DNA of 64,000 bases from Bacteroidetes bacterium HGW-Bacteroidetes-16 (GCA_002840975.1 PHDN01000012.1:32373-96372); one strand, 5' to 3'; shown: positions 1 through 8,820, numbered from the stretch's first letter. Program-made: numbers and translations. Notes: generated from the letters alone by a model not told the origin.

Positions 1-32
1 AAACAGTACAACCGTAATTTTTCAACATTCAT
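1..32 (-). CDS. MmcQ/YjbR-like protein, N-terminal fragment
   Basis: Only the first ten codons lie in the window, reading leftwards from an ATG at 30-32 and giving MNVEKLRLYC. This resembles the usual start of MmcQ/YjbR-family proteins of Bacteroidota (MN-x-E-x-L/I-R-x-YCL), which are small cytosolic proteins with a CyaY-like fold. A matching promoter box lies about 26 nt upstream. The identification rests on ten residues and on family recall, so it is tentative. The gene would be divergent from the carboxyltransferase gene. Confidence 0.4.
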   Translation of the reverse strand, partial: MNVEKLRLYC

Positions 33-57
33 TTCTCCACATTTACAACGATTGCGA

Positions 58-65
58 CAAAGATA
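58..65 (-). promoter_or_regulatory. Promoter -7 box for the left-edge gene
   Basis: The minus strand reads TATCTTTG, a full match to the Bacteroidota -7 consensus TAnnTTTG, 25 nt before the ATG of the partial left-edge gene. No clear -33 TTG is seen. Confidence 0.5.
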
Positions 66-100
66 ATTCGATTAATCCAAAAGCCAGGCGAAAAATATAC

Positions 101-130
101 TTGCTTTTTTGGTAATTTCAGCTACTTTTG
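101..130 (+). promoter_or_regulatory. Promoter for the carboxyltransferase-biotin carrier operon
   Basis: TTG at 101-103 (-33 element) and TACTTTTG at 123-130 (-7 element) are separated by 19 nt, the best two-part Bacteroidota promoter in the window. Transcription would start near 137, leaving a leader of about 80 nt that contains a possible 17-codon upstream ORF (160-213). Confidence 0.6.
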
Positions 131-216
131 CATGATAAGAGATAAGTTAACCGGAAAAGATGCCACGCATTGAAGCACGACTTGTCTCTTTTTTTGTTAA
201 TCCCAAAATATAAGTT

Positions 217-1764
217 ATGGGCATCAAAGAAAAATCAATCGACCTAAAGAAACGCATGAAAAATGCGTTAAGCGGTGGTGGTGAAAAAGCAATCGAAAAG
301 CAAAAAGCGATTGGAAAACTCACTGCCCGTGAAAGGATCATTGCCTTGCTCGATCCCAAATCGTTTTATGAATACGATTTATTTGTAGAACATGCCGGGA
401 AAGATTTTGACATGGATAAAAAATACCTCCCAGGCGATGGTGTGATCACAGGAACAGGTACATTAAGCGGCCATCCCATTTGTATTTACGCACAAGACTT
501 CACAGTAGCCGGTGGTTCGTTGGGATGGATGCATGCCAAAAAAATTACCAAAATTATGGACCATGCCCTGAAGTTAAAAGTTCCTTTAATCGGGATCAAC
601 GACTCGGGTGGTGCACGTATTCAGGAGGGTGTAAACTCTCTGGCGGGTTACGGGGAAATTTTCTTCCGTAATACGTTGGCTTCCGGCGTTATTCCTCAAA
701 TTTCAGTCATCCTCGGCCCATGCGCAGGTGGAGCAGTATATTCCCCGGCACTTACCGACTTTGTATTTACCGTTGAAAAAATAACCAAGATGTTTATCAC
801 CGGACCAGAGGTGATTAAAACTGTTTTGGGTGAAGAAATTTCGATGGAAGCCCTTGGTGGTGCAAAAGTACATTGCGAAACGACGGGTGTTGCGCACTTT
901 TATGCTGAAAGCGAGGAAGAATGCTTTAATCAAATTAAACAGCTGGTCAGTTTCATTCCCTGGAACAACATCAACAAGGCAGAGAAATTTCCAAAGAAAT
1001 CGCCTAAAACTAAGCGCTATAAAATGGAAGAGGCCATGCCGGCTGATCCAAAACAACCCTACGATGTTCGCAACGTTATCAAAGCCATTGTGGATGATTC
1101 CGACTTTCTGGAAATACAAGAACTCTTCGCCAAAAACATTGTGATTGGTTTTTCGCGTATTAATGGCGAAACCATTGGTATTGTTGCCAACCAACCCCTT
1201 TATCTGGCAGGTGTGCTGGACGTAGATTCATCCAATAAAGCAGCCCGGTTTATCCGCTACTGCGATGCGTTTAACATTCCATTATTTACTTTGGTCGACC
1301 TTCCGGGATATTTACCCGGTGTTGACCAGGAACATGCCGGGGTTATACGTCATGGTGCAAAAGTATTGTATGCCTATTCGGAAGCCACCGTCCCTAAAAT
1401 CACACTCATCACCCGTAAAGCGTATGGTGGCGGGTACATTGCCATGTGTTCGCATCACCTGCGAGCCGACTTTGTATTTGCATGGCCTACCGCTGAAATA
1501 GCGGTAATGGGTCCTGAGGGGGCTGCTAACATCATCTTCCGAAAAGAGATCACTACCGCCAAAGATCCTGAAGAAATGCGCAAACAAAAGGTTAAAGAAT
1601 ACAAGGAAAAATTCGCTAACCCATACGTGGCCGCTGCATACGGATATATTGATGCCGTGATCGAGCCGAATGAGACACGAAAGATTATTATGCATGCACT
1701 CGACATCTCCAAAGAGAAAAAAGTGCAAACGCCGATGAAAAAACACGGGATTCCTCCATTTTAA
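217..1764 (+). CDS. mmdA: Acyl-CoA carboxylase carboxyltransferase (propionyl-/methylmalonyl-CoA type)
   Basis: The 515-residue protein matches the carboxyltransferase subunit family of propionyl-CoA carboxylase and methylmalonyl-CoA decarboxylase in length. Glycine-rich oxyanion-hole motifs of the two crotonase-like halves are visible: GGARIQEG and GPCAGGAVYSPA in the N-half, and YGGGYIAMCSHHLRAD with MGPEGAANI in the C-half. It moves carboxylate between biotin and propionyl-CoA in the methylmalonyl-CoA/propionate pathway. The biotin carrier gene follows after 11 nt. No biotin carboxylase or membrane decarboxylase subunit is visible, so direction (carboxylation or decarboxylation) cannot be told. 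The ATG is preceded by an A/T-rich leader, with a stop codon in the same frame just upstream. Confidence 0.93.
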   Translation: MGIKEKSIDLKKRMKNALSGGGEKAIEKQKAIGKLTARERIIALLDPKSFYEYDLFVEHAGKDFDMDKKYLPGDGVITGTGTLSGHPICIYAQDFTVAGGSLGWMHAKKITKIMDHALKLKVPLIGINDSGGARIQEGVNSLAGYGEIFFRNTLASGVIPQISVILGPCAGGAVYSPALTDFVFTVEKITKMFITGPEVIKTVLGEEISMEALGGAKVHCETTGVAHFYAESEEECFNQIKQLVSFIPWNNINKAEKFPKKSPKTKRYKMEEAMPADPKQPYDVRNVIKAIVDDSDFLEIQELFAKNIVIGFSRINGETIGIVANQPLYLAGVLDVDSSNKAARFIRYCDAFNIPLFTLVDLPGYLPGVDQEHAGVIRHGAKVLYAYSEATVPKITLITRKAYGGGYIAMCSHHLRADFVFAWPTAEIAVMGPEGAANIIFRKEITTAKDPEEMRKQKVKEYKEKFANPYVAAAYGYIDAVIEPNETRKIIMHALDISKEKKVQTPMKKHGIPPF

Positions 1765-1775
1765 ACCGCTGAATC

Positions 1776-2105
1776 ATGGATAAAAACGACGATAAAAAAA
1801 TCAGGTTCAGCTCCATTAATATTGATGGCGTTAAATATAAAACCTTATTAACTGAAAAGTTTAAACACAGGACGTCTTACGTTGAAACCAATCTTAACAT
1901 AATGACCGCTTTTATACCGGGCACTATCGTGGATGTGTATATAAAAGAAGGCAAGAAGGTGAAGGAAGGTGATACGTTGCTCATACTGGAGGCCATGAAA
2001 ATGCGCAATGTGATACAGGCTCCTTATGCCGGAAGCATCAAAAAACTGTATGTTCAAAAGGGCGATCTGGTTTCAAAAAACCAAGCACTGGTTGAAATGG
2101 AATAA
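1776..2105 (+). CDS. Biotin carboxyl carrier protein
   Basis: This 109-residue protein ends in a biotinyl domain (about residues 45-109). The biotin acceptor is Lys75 in the canonical EAMKM motif, and the second half has the usual hammerhead pattern (APYAGSIKKLYVQKGDLV). It carries carboxylate for the adjacent carboxyltransferase. The N-terminal 40 residues are charged and lack the Pro/Ala-rich hinge of many carriers and any membrane segment. It resembles the free biotin subunits of propionyl-CoA carboxylase and methylmalonyl-CoA decarboxylase systems. It is the last gene of a two-gene operon and faces convergent engB across an inverted-repeat region. Confidence 0.9.
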   Translation: MDKNDDKKIRFSSINIDGVKYKTLLTEKFKHRTSYVETNLNIMTAFIPGTIVDVYIKEGKKVKEGDTLLILEAMKMRNVIQAPYAGSIKKLYVQKGDLVSKNQALVEME

Positions 2106-2140
2106 CGACTCTTACAACGAAAATTGCCGGAATATTTGAT

Positions 2141-2253
2141 AAGTCTGGTCTAAAAAGGTAATAGAACGATTTCAGCCACTTTTACCCCTTGGTCCCCTAA
2201 AGGGGAAGTGGCTGAAATTCAGTTATCATGATTCACCTTTTTAGACCAGACTT
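2141..2253. repeat. Nested inverted repeat between convergent genes
   Basis: A perfect 19-bp inverted repeat (2141-2159 and 2235-2253) encloses a second perfect 13-bp inverted repeat (2169-2181 and 2206-2218). Inside that lies a small stem of CCCCTT (2185-2190) and AAGGGG (2200-2205). The outer arms run into T-rich sequence on the right, so the element may act as a bidirectional terminator between the biotin carrier gene and engB. Its organised nested structure also fits a REP/MITE-like repeat. I saw no second copy in this window. Confidence 0.75.
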
Positions 2254-2258
2254 TTTGA

Positions 2259-2879
2259 TTATATTTCGGTTTTTTTTTGATCGTGATAAAGGGTGTTTAA
2301 GCTATCGATGTAATCGAGCAAGGCTTCACGCCCATCTCCCTTTTCGGCCGAAGTAACAACTATCGGAGGCAATTCTTCCCATTCCTCAAGCAATTTATGG
2401 CGATAAGCTTCTTCGTTATTGGTCAGTTGCATGGGCTTGAGTTTATCAGCTTTGGTGAACACCAGGGTAAATGGAATTTCTGACAAGGCCAGCCACTCCA
2501 TAAACTCCATGTCATTTTTCTGGGGTTCGTGCCTGATATCTATTAACACAAAAACGCAGACCAGGTTTTCGCGTCGAAGCAGGTAATTCCTGATCATCTT
2601 TTCCCACTTCTCTCGTTCTGATTTCGATCGCTTGGCAAAACCATAGCCCGGCAAATCCACCAAATACCAGGAGGCATTAATAACGAAATGGTTGATTGTA
2701 ATGGTCTTCCCCGGTGTTCCGGATATTTTGGCCAGCTTTCGGCGGCCTGTGATCATATTAATCAACGACGACTTCCCCACATTTGAACGGCCAATAAAAG
2801 CATACTCCGGCTTGTCGGGTTTCGGACACAACCTCACATCGGTGTTCGACATGATAAAGTCGGCATACTGAATAATCAT
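2259..2879 (-). CDS. engB: Ribosome biogenesis GTPase YsxC/EngB
   Basis: The 206-residue protein is the normal length for YihA/YsxC/EngB, a GTPase needed for assembly of the large ribosomal subunit. The P-loop GRSNVGKSS lies at residues 30-38, the G2 region includes GTPGKT, DLPG (G3) is at about 75-78 and TKAD (G4) about residue 141. The start MIIQYADF is an ATG; nothing longer is needed to cover the family. It lies just downstream of the GNAT acyltransferase gene on the same strand with a 4-nt gap, so it is probably co-transcribed with the lipid genes. Confidence 0.95.
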   Translation of the reverse strand: MIIQYADFIMSNTDVRLCPKPDKPEYAFIGRSNVGKSSLINMITGRRKLAKISGTPGKTITINHFVINASWYLVDLPGYGFAKRSKSEREKWEKMIRNYLLRRENLVCVFVLIDIRHEPQKNDMEFMEWLALSEIPFTLVFTKADKLKPMQLTNNEEAYRHKLLEEWEELPPIVVTSAEKGDGREALLDYIDSLNTLYHDQKKTEI

Positions 2880-2883
2880 AATA

Positions 2884-3822
2884 TTATTGCTTTTTGTAGG
2901 TGGTAAGATGACGCTCTACTTTAACCGGGAAAATATCCGCAACCGTCAGTAATATCCCGGTCTCTTCCACCTCTCCAAAATGATCGTTTAAGGCGGTACC
3001 AAAACTCTTCATTGTTGATGACAGATTCATGTACGCGTTCACAAGAGGTGGTATATTTTCACCCAGTTTTCTAACTTTTTGAACCAGGATCCGGTAATTT
3101 TCTTCATAATTACAACCGGTAAATATACTATCCAGGATTTTTGAGTCAGTATAAAGTGGCAACGGGTGGTGTGGAAAGATCAGATTTTCCGGATCAGGAA
3201 AATACTTTTGCATGAAAAACAAGATCAAATCTCGGGCAAACTTGTCAAAATCAAGGTACATGGTTACTTTTCCAAACAAGAACTTCACTTCAGGATTATT
3301 GATCAGGATAGCTCCAATACCATCCCAAAGGTTATCCAGCGCGTACATGCCACGCCGCAAATTGAAAGTAGGCTGATAATAGGGTTGTACGAACGAACGG
3401 CCCAGCTCAATGGTGTATGGAAAGTATTGATCGATGAATTTTTTTGTGTATTTAAACAAGTGTGCGGCAGGCGATTGTACAAAGCCCTTTTCATCAATAA
3501 ATAAATTTTTGCACAGCGCGTAACGATATCCGCCAACAATTTCCTTTTCAGCCGAATCCCATACGATCATTTGTTCAAATGCGTGTTCTCCAACATCATA
3601 CTCGTCAATATCGATTTCTTTTCCGGTACCACCACCGGCATCACGAAAAGTGACCTCGCGTAACCGACCTATTTCACGTAGTACGTGTGGTGCATTTTTA
3701 TCATTTAAAAGATAAATCTCATTTTGACCGTTATTGGCTTTGCGCAAAAACCTATCCTGATTAAGCTCATCGATCATCAGTTGCTTGTCAACAGGAGGAA
3801 TAATTGTTTTCATTGAAACCAT
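2884..3822 (-). CDS. glsB: GNAT-type N-acyltransferase, glycine-lipid synthesis (GlsB-like)
   Basis: From the ATG at 3820-3822 ([10 protein letters not shown]) the protein has 312 residues; another ATG three codons on is equally possible. A longer reading frame would overlap the preceding stop and has no support. The sequence matches the haemolysin-like acetyltransferase family (Acetyltransf_5): a conserved [18 protein letters not shown] segment near residue 60 and [13 protein letters not shown] in the middle. In Bacteroides thetaiotaomicron, GlsB N-acylates glycine with a 3-hydroxy fatty acid and GlsA, a PlsC-type enzyme, adds the second acyl chain. The PlsC-type gene lies directly upstream here, so this is probably the GlsB homologue. 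Substrate amino acid is inferred, not seen. Confidence 0.75.
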   Translation of the reverse strand: MVSMKTIIPPVDKQLMIDELNQDRFLRKANNGQNEIYLLNDKNAPHVLREIGRLREVTFRDAGGGTGKEIDIDEYDVGEHAFEQMIVWDSAEKEIVGGYRYALCKNLFIDEKGFVQSPAAHLFKYTKKFIDQYFPYTIELGRSFVQPYYQPTFNLRRGMYALDNLWDGIGAILINNPEVKFLFGKVTMYLDFDKFARDLILFFMQKYFPDPENLIFPHHPLPLYTDSKILDSIFTGCNYEENYRILVQKVRKLGENIPPLVNAYMNLSSTMKSFGTALNDHFGEVEETGILLTVADIFPVKVERHLTTYKKQ

Positions 3823-3845
3823 GTTTGTACTTAAATTACTAAATA

Positions 3846-4700
3846 TCAACTTGAAATAAATGGATCTGTATTGCCTGTGCCCATCGTGTAAACATATTTG
3901 CGTATTAATTCGGCCCACTCGCCGGGCGAGTGCTTTTTATCCAGTACCTGCCATGAAATGGGTTTCCCAAAATGAATGGTGATGGTTTGTCCACGTTGTT
4001 TTTCAAACTCATCCACCAGGTAAAGCATCTCCAAATTGGCCTTGATGCCCAGTCTTTTCCTGATGTTCGACAAGTAATAGAAAAAGTTAGAGTTTCTACC
4101 CTCGATAAATGTTGGGATGATATCCCGTTTAAACCTCCGCGCTTTCGTAACAAAAGTGCTTTTCCATTCAAGGTCAATAATCTTTTTACCCCGCTTGCGC
4201 GAAACCAATCCAAAAGGGAAATAGCATATCATTTGATTGGATGCGAAAGTTTCGTTAATAACCTGAATATTTTGCGCGTTGCTGCCATGCTTATTGATGG
4301 GGATAAACAGTACCTCCAGGTTGTTGATATTCATCAGAATATCATTTACCGGAAATACAATGTCCTTGCGAACCTTGCTAACAGCAAGCATCAAAGCAAG
4401 TCCATCCAAACCACCTAACGGGTGATTGGATGCAATAATACAACCGCTTTCCACGGGGATGTTTTCAATGCCAGTTATCTCCACCTTCACTTTCATATCA
4501 TTCAATACGGCATCGATAAAATCAATGCCCTGTAAATGACCATGCCTTGAAAGGTATCCATTCAACTCATCCACATGGATGATGCGTTTAAGATAAGACA
4601 AAACAAATCCGGGCATAATTTTCCTTAACAAAGGGTTCTTGTCATCAAGCACTTGCTCCAGGACAATTGGTTTTGTCGTAAAATCCTTCGTTTCTGACAT
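3846..4700 (-). CDS. glsA: PlsC-type 1-acyltransferase, glycine-lipid synthesis (GlsA-like)
   Basis: The 284-residue protein belongs to the lysophospholipid acyltransferase (PlsC) family. The catalytic NHxxxxD motif is seen as SNHPLGGLDGLAL around residue 92-104, followed by FIPINKHG and FPFGLVSRKRGK, typical block II/III regions. It is expected to O-acylate the N-acyl amino acid made by the neighbouring GNAT enzyme, giving the diacylated glycine (or serine-glycine) lipids of Bacteroidota. It is the first gene of the minus-strand set glsA-glsB-engB, preceded by a -7 box at 4727-4734. A role in ordinary phosphatidic acid synthesis cannot be excluded. Confidence 0.78.
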   Translation of the reverse strand: MSETKDFTTKPIVLEQVLDDKNPLLRKIMPGFVLSYLKRIIHVDELNGYLSRHGHLQGIDFIDAVLNDMKVKVEITGIENIPVESGCIIASNHPLGGLDGLALMLAVSKVRKDIVFPVNDILMNINNLEVLFIPINKHGSNAQNIQVINETFASNQMICYFPFGLVSRKRGKKIIDLEWKSTFVTKARRFKRDIIPTFIEGRNSNFFYYLSNIRKRLGIKANLEMLYLVDEFEKQRGQTITIHFGKPISWQVLDKKHSPGEWAELIRKYVYTMGTGNTDPFISS

Positions 4701-4726
4701 GCGAAATTAATTCTTTTGGCAATTGA

Positions 4727-4734
4727 CAAAGATA
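4727..4734 (-). promoter_or_regulatory. Promoter -7 box for glsA-glsB-engB
   Basis: The minus strand reads TATCTTTG (consensus TAnnTTTG) 26 nt before the glsA ATG. A TTG lies about 21 nt further upstream. Confidence 0.5.
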
Positions 4735-4783
4735 ATGCAATTGGTGGTGACTGCTGTCAATACAAGTGATTTTCGTAATTAGA

Positions 4784-4816
4784 AAAAGGCCGTTCCAAAA
4801 TTTGAAACAGCCTTTT
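4784..4816 (-). terminator. Terminator of the nadK-porG-uppS-bamA-skp-skp operon
   Basis: AAAAGGC-GTT-CAAA (4784-4799) pairs with TTTG-AAC-GCCTTTT (4801-4816) with two internal positions that can form G-U pairs. It lies about 75 nt after the stop of the last skp gene, followed on the minus strand by a T-run (TTTTT). It separates this operon from glsA. Confidence 0.65.
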
Positions 4817-4892
4817 CCACAATATGCAATTTTGATTTTTTAGCGCTTCTGAATGGTACAGAATCAATTGCGCGTACTTCAAACCGTAATTT

Positions 4893-5411
4893 TTACTTTA
4901 CGCCTAGTTTGGCCTTTACCAAGGGCAATACATTATCGCCATTTTCATAAAAAACGAGGGCACCGGTTCCAACATCGAAAATATAATTGTAGTTATGTTC
5001 GCGGGCCACGTCTGAAATGCCTTTTTTAACTTTTTCGATGAGCGGGTTAAAAAGCTCGGCTTGTTTAGCACTCAAATCCTGATCGGCTGATTGTTGGAAA
5101 GCCTGAATACGGGCCTGCAAATCAGTGATTTCTTTTTCTTTAGTCTGACGAATTAAATCAGACATGGTAGCCACATTGTCCTGATAGGATGCCACTTTTG
5201 TCTGGTATTCCATGCCCATGGAACTCATTTGTTGGTCAAGATAATCAGCGTAAGCTTTCAATTCCTTTTGCAAGGAATCGGTTTCCGGCATCAACGAGAG
5301 AATTTCGTTTGAGTCGATATAACCAAATTTTGCTCCGGTTTGAGATGTTCCTGTAAAGGACACCAGTGCGATGAGCGATAATAATACCAATGCTTTTTTT
5401 AACGATTTCAT
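4893..5411 (-). CDS. skp: OmpH/Skp-family periplasmic chaperone (second copy)
   Basis: Starting at the ATG of MKSLKKALVLL the protein has 172 residues; the longer frame upstream is rejected because it would place the signal peptide internally. A signal peptide (about residues 1-25) is followed by KFGYIDSNEIL, the usual first strand of OmpH, and then a long charged coiled coil (about 40-125) that forms the tentacles of the Skp trimer. The C-terminal part (YNYIFDVGTGALVFY) closes the body domain. Skp holds unfolded outer-membrane proteins in the periplasm for BamA. A related copy lies directly upstream, and bamA two genes upstream. Confidence 0.88.
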   Translation of the reverse strand: MKSLKKALVLLSLIALVSFTGTSQTGAKFGYIDSNEILSLMPETDSLQKELKAYADYLDQQMSSMGMEYQTKVASYQDNVATMSDLIRQTKEKEITDLQARIQAFQQSADQDLSAKQAELFNPLIEKVKKGISDVAREHNYNYIFDVGTGALVFYENGDNVLPLVKAKLGVK

Positions 5412-5542
5412 TTTTTGTTCTATAAGTTTGATTAAAAACAATCCAAATTCAGGCGGCAAACATACTAAAAAATCACAATTCCTTCACCATGGAACTTTTA
5501 AAGGGCTGATTTATTATGAAATATTAACAAGACTAATCCAAG

Positions 5543-6121
5543 CTACTTTTCATCGCGTGCACGCTGATCGCGCTTCACGGTTTGCATCACATTGCCCACT
5601 TCATCCAGCACATCATCACTGATATCAAATTCGGGATTTGTGTACAACAGTGACATTCCTCCGGCTTTATCAAAAACGAAGGCATAATTCCTTGTGGCCG
5701 CGATGGTTTCGATGGCATTATACACTTTTTCCTGGATGGGCTTAACCAGCTCCTGGCGTTTTTGGTATAGGTCACCCTCGGGACCAAAATATTTACGTTG
5801 GAGTTCTTTAACTTCCTGCTCTTTTTTAATGATTTCGTCTTCTCGTTTCTTTTTTACATCTTCAGGTAGCAATACCGATTCGGCCTGATACTTTTTATAC
5901 AAATCGCTCACCAGGGTATAACTGGCTTCTATTTCCTTTTGCCAATTTTTCGACAACTCGTCAAGTTCGTCCTGGGCATCCTGAAATTCAGGAATGTTAT
6001 CGAGTATGTATTCCGTATCCACGTAAGCATACTTCTGGTTTTGAGCGTTTGCGCTGTTTATCCCGGCGATTAAAAAAACGCTTAAAAACAGTCCGCCAAA
6101 TATTACTTTTATTGTTCTCAT
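5543..6121 (-). CDS. skp: OmpH/Skp-family periplasmic chaperone (first copy)
   Basis: The 192-residue protein has a signal peptide ending near ANAQ (residues 1-26), the strand KYAYVDTEYIL, a long Lys/Glu-rich coiled coil (about 40-125) and the closing segment NYAFVFDKAGGMSLLY. This is the normal OmpH/Skp architecture. Tandem ompH genes after bamA are common in Bacteroidota. The two copies here share the fold but differ clearly in sequence, and this one has a longer, charged C-terminal tail (residues 165-192). They may form different trimers or serve different clients. Confidence 0.9.
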   Translation of the reverse strand: MRTIKVIFGGLFLSVFLIAGINSANAQNQKYAYVDTEYILDNIPEFQDAQDELDELSKNWQKEIEASYTLVSDLYKKYQAESVLLPEDVKKKREDEIIKKEQEVKELQRKYFGPEGDLYQKRQELVKPIQEKVYNAIETIAATRNYAFVFDKAGGMSLLYTNPEFDISDDVLDEVGNVMQTVKRDQRARDEK

Positions 6122-6173
6122 AAGATTATTTATTTAATTCCAAATCAAATACAAATATATTGCCAAAAACAGT

Positions 6174-8816
6174 TTAATCAAGTGACTGGTTAAGCGAGAA
6201 ATGAAAATGGCTGCCGTTGGCCGTAGGAATACCGGGGATAGGATCGAATCCGTAGGCCCAATCTAGGCCCAGCATACCAAACATGGGCAGAAAGACCCTG
6301 ATACCGACTCCGGCAGAGCGTTTTATATCAAAAGGATCGAACCCCTGCGAACCAAGCCAGGAATTTCCTGCTTCAACAAAAGTCAACGCGTAAATGGTAG
6401 AGGTAGGAGCCAACGACAACGGGTAACGCAGTTCAAGGGAATATCTGGTAAACACTGTGCCGCCTATGTTTTTATCCTTGTAATAAAAAGGTGTTATCGA
6501 TTCGTTTGTATAACCACGCATGCCGATCACCTCACGACCATCGAAATTATTATATCCCGAAAGGCCATCGCCGCCCAGGTAAAAACGCTCGAAAGGTGTC
6601 ACTCCCAGATCGCTGTTATAGTCGCCCAAATATCCAAACCTAAACTTGGAAGCCAGCACCAGTTTATCCATGAATTCAAAATACCAATAGGCTTTCACCT
6701 TCCATTTATGATACTCAATCCATTTGAACTTCTCATTTTCTTCCATTTTCGAATAATCCCTATTTGAAAATGCAGAGTATGGAGGAGTTAGCTCCAATCC
6801 CAACGACAAATCGGAACCACGACGTGGATAAATGGGTTGATCGATGGAGTTACGTCCTAAAATAATTTCATAACTCAGGTTATTAAATTTCCCGTTTCCA
6901 TCGCCAATATAAAAAATGGTGCTGTAATTGGTCAGGTTATAAAGCTGAATATTGACGCCCTGGTAAAAGGTAAAAAAGTCATCGGGCCATTCAAGTCGTT
7001 TTCCAATACCAACGGTAACCCCATTGATAACGAAGGAAGACCTCAGTGTATCTGACTTAGGCAATCCATTTGAATAAATTGAATGGTAATATGAAACGGT
7101 AAGGGCATTGGGTTTTTTACCACCCAACCAGGGTTCAGTAAATGAAACATTCCAACTTAAATAGTCTTTCCCATAGGTTTGGAATTTGAGTGCAAGCTTT
7201 TGCCCGTCACCGGATGGAATCGGTTTCCAAGCGTCTTTTTTGAAGAAATTATTCAACGAGAAATTGTTAAAGCTCAATCCAATGGTGCCAATAATACGTC
7301 CATAGCCCCAACCACCGGAGAGTTCGATTTGATCGGCAGAAGTTTCCTCAACTTCATATTCAATATCTACAGTTCCTTCGGCTGCATTGGGATTGATGTT
7401 TGGAGTGATGGATTCGGCATTAAAATAACCCAGGTTGGCTAACTCGCGTGTGGTGCGAATGATGTCGGAACGGCTAAACAACTGCCCGGGTCGTGTCCGC
7501 AACTCACGGATAATGACATGGTCGTTGGTTTTAAGGTTTCCTTTTACCGTAACCTCGTTAATACGGGCCTGCTTTCCTTCAAAAATCCTGATTTCCATGT
7601 CTATGGAGTCATGATCTACAAAGGTCTCGATGGGTTGCGCGTTAAAAAACAGGTAACCATTGTCCATGTATTGCGAACTCACATCAAAGCCATTGGGGTT
7701 GTATTGCAAGTTGGTTTCCAGAAGCTCTTTATTATAAACATCGCCTTTTTGAATTCCCAGAATAGCACTTAAAAAAGTGGAAGGGTAAACGGTATTCCCT
7801 ACCCAGGTAATATTCCGGAAATAGTATTTATTGCCTTCCTCTATGGTGATGTCGATGGCCAGGTTTTCGTTATCTATGCGATAAACGGAATCGAATACAA
7901 TTTGTGCATCCCGGTATCCCTTTTTGTTGTATTTGGCGATGATCAGTTGGAGATCATCATGATAATTCGATTCGATATATTTTGAGCCTTTAAAGAGATT
8001 GACACGGCAGTTTTGGTTAAAATAATCGATAAACTGGTTTCCGGCTTGTCCAAATTTTAGCTTCAACGATGATCCTGTCATTTCAACCACCAAAGGGCCC
8101 AGACTGTCGAGTGGGCGAAATACTCCCCTGGCTTTGGTCTCTTTCATCGAAGACTTCACGGCGTCATCATTCAGCGCTTCGTTGCCAAAAATGTTGATGT
8201 CCTTGATTTTAACCTTTTTGTTTTTCTTGATAGTAATGACCAGGTCGACAAAATTATCGTTTTTTTTATCTGATTTTTCCACAACCGAAACCTCACTATT
8301 TAAAAATCCCTTTTCTGAATAGAATTTTTGAATAATATTTTTTGTCCGGATAATCAAGTGATCTGTTACCACATCACCTCTGGTGAGGTTAATTTTCTCC
8401 CTGATGTCATCAGCTTCGGTTTTTCTGATTCCTTCAAATGAAAACTTGGCCAAGCGTGGCCGCTCCTTCAGGTTGATACTTAAAAAGATATTATTGCCCT
8501 TTATGCTGGTGGCTGTGATGCTGATGTTATCAAATAATCCCTGATCCCACAACTTCCTGATGGCGCTTGTGATTTCGTCACCCGGAATTTTCACCCTTTT
8601 GCCAATTTCAATTTCCGACAGCATGATGATGACATTCTTGTCCAGGAATTCAACCCCGGTAACCTCCACCCCGCCGATGATATACTCAACCGGTTTTTCA
8701 TAATTTATCTTTGATAAATCGCTTCCGAGGCTAATTTGGGCAACCCCCTGTTGGTCGATAAGTACAAGACCTATCAACAAACAAAATACCGCTATTTTTC
8801 CAACTACTTTAATCAT
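6174..8816 (-). CDS. bamA: Outer-membrane protein assembly factor BamA
   Basis: The 880-residue protein starts at the ATG of MIKVVGKIAV, 5 nt after the uppS stop; a TTG one codon earlier is less likely. It has a signal peptide, five POTRA repeats (about 45-450; note VEVTGVEFLDKNVI, ARINEVTVKGN and SRSDIIRTTRELANLGYF at the repeat starts and ends) and a C-terminal Omp85 barrel ending in FSLNQSLD. The barrel holds GDGLSGYNNFDGREVIGMRGY, around the conserved RGY/RGF motif of strand-6 loop. It is longer than E. coli BamA (about 810) through inserts in the third POTRA region and barrel loops, as is normal in the phylum. It inserts barrels into the outer membrane. Confidence 0.95.
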   Translation of the reverse strand: MIKVVGKIAVFCLLIGLVLIDQQGVAQISLGSDLSKINYEKPVEYIIGGVEVTGVEFLDKNVIIMLSEIEIGKRVKIPGDEITSAIRKLWDQGLFDNISITATSIKGNNIFLSINLKERPRLAKFSFEGIRKTEADDIREKINLTRGDVVTDHLIIRTKNIIQKFYSEKGFLNSEVSVVEKSDKKNDNFVDLVITIKKNKKVKIKDINIFGNEALNDDAVKSSMKETKARGVFRPLDSLGPLVVEMTGSSLKLKFGQAGNQFIDYFNQNCRVNLFKGSKYIESNYHDDLQLIIAKYNKKGYRDAQIVFDSVYRIDNENLAIDITIEEGNKYYFRNITWVGNTVYPSTFLSAILGIQKGDVYNKELLETNLQYNPNGFDVSSQYMDNGYLFFNAQPIETFVDHDSIDMEIRIFEGKQARINEVTVKGNLKTNDHVIIRELRTRPGQLFSRSDIIRTTRELANLGYFNAESITPNINPNAAEGTVDIEYEVEETSADQIELSGGWGYGRIIGTIGLSFNNFSLNNFFKKDAWKPIPSGDGQKLALKFQTYGKDYLSWNVSFTEPWLGGKKPNALTVSYYHSIYSNGLPKSDTLRSSFVINGVTVGIGKRLEWPDDFFTFYQGVNIQLYNLTNYSTIFYIGDGNGKFNNLSYEIILGRNSIDQPIYPRRGSDLSLGLELTPPYSAFSNRDYSKMEENEKFKWIEYHKWKVKAYWYFEFMDKLVLASKFRFGYLGDYNSDLGVTPFERFYLGGDGLSGYNNFDGREVIGMRGYTNESITPFYYKDKNIGGTVFTRYSLELRYPLSLAPTSTIYALTFVEAGNSWLGSQGFDPFDIKRSAGVGIRVFLPMFGMLGLDWAYGFDPIPGIPTANGSHFHFSLNQSLD

Positions 8817-8820
8817 CAAA

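Noticed and set aside
703..1194. 163-codon minus-strand frame in the carboxyltransferase gene
   Set aside because: It overlaps a highly conserved coding region and its product shows no domain or signal.
3823..3918. N-terminal extension of the GNAT acyltransferase
   Set aside because: It overlaps the 3' end of the PlsC-type gene by over 70 nt; the ATG at 3820-3822 gives a normal start.
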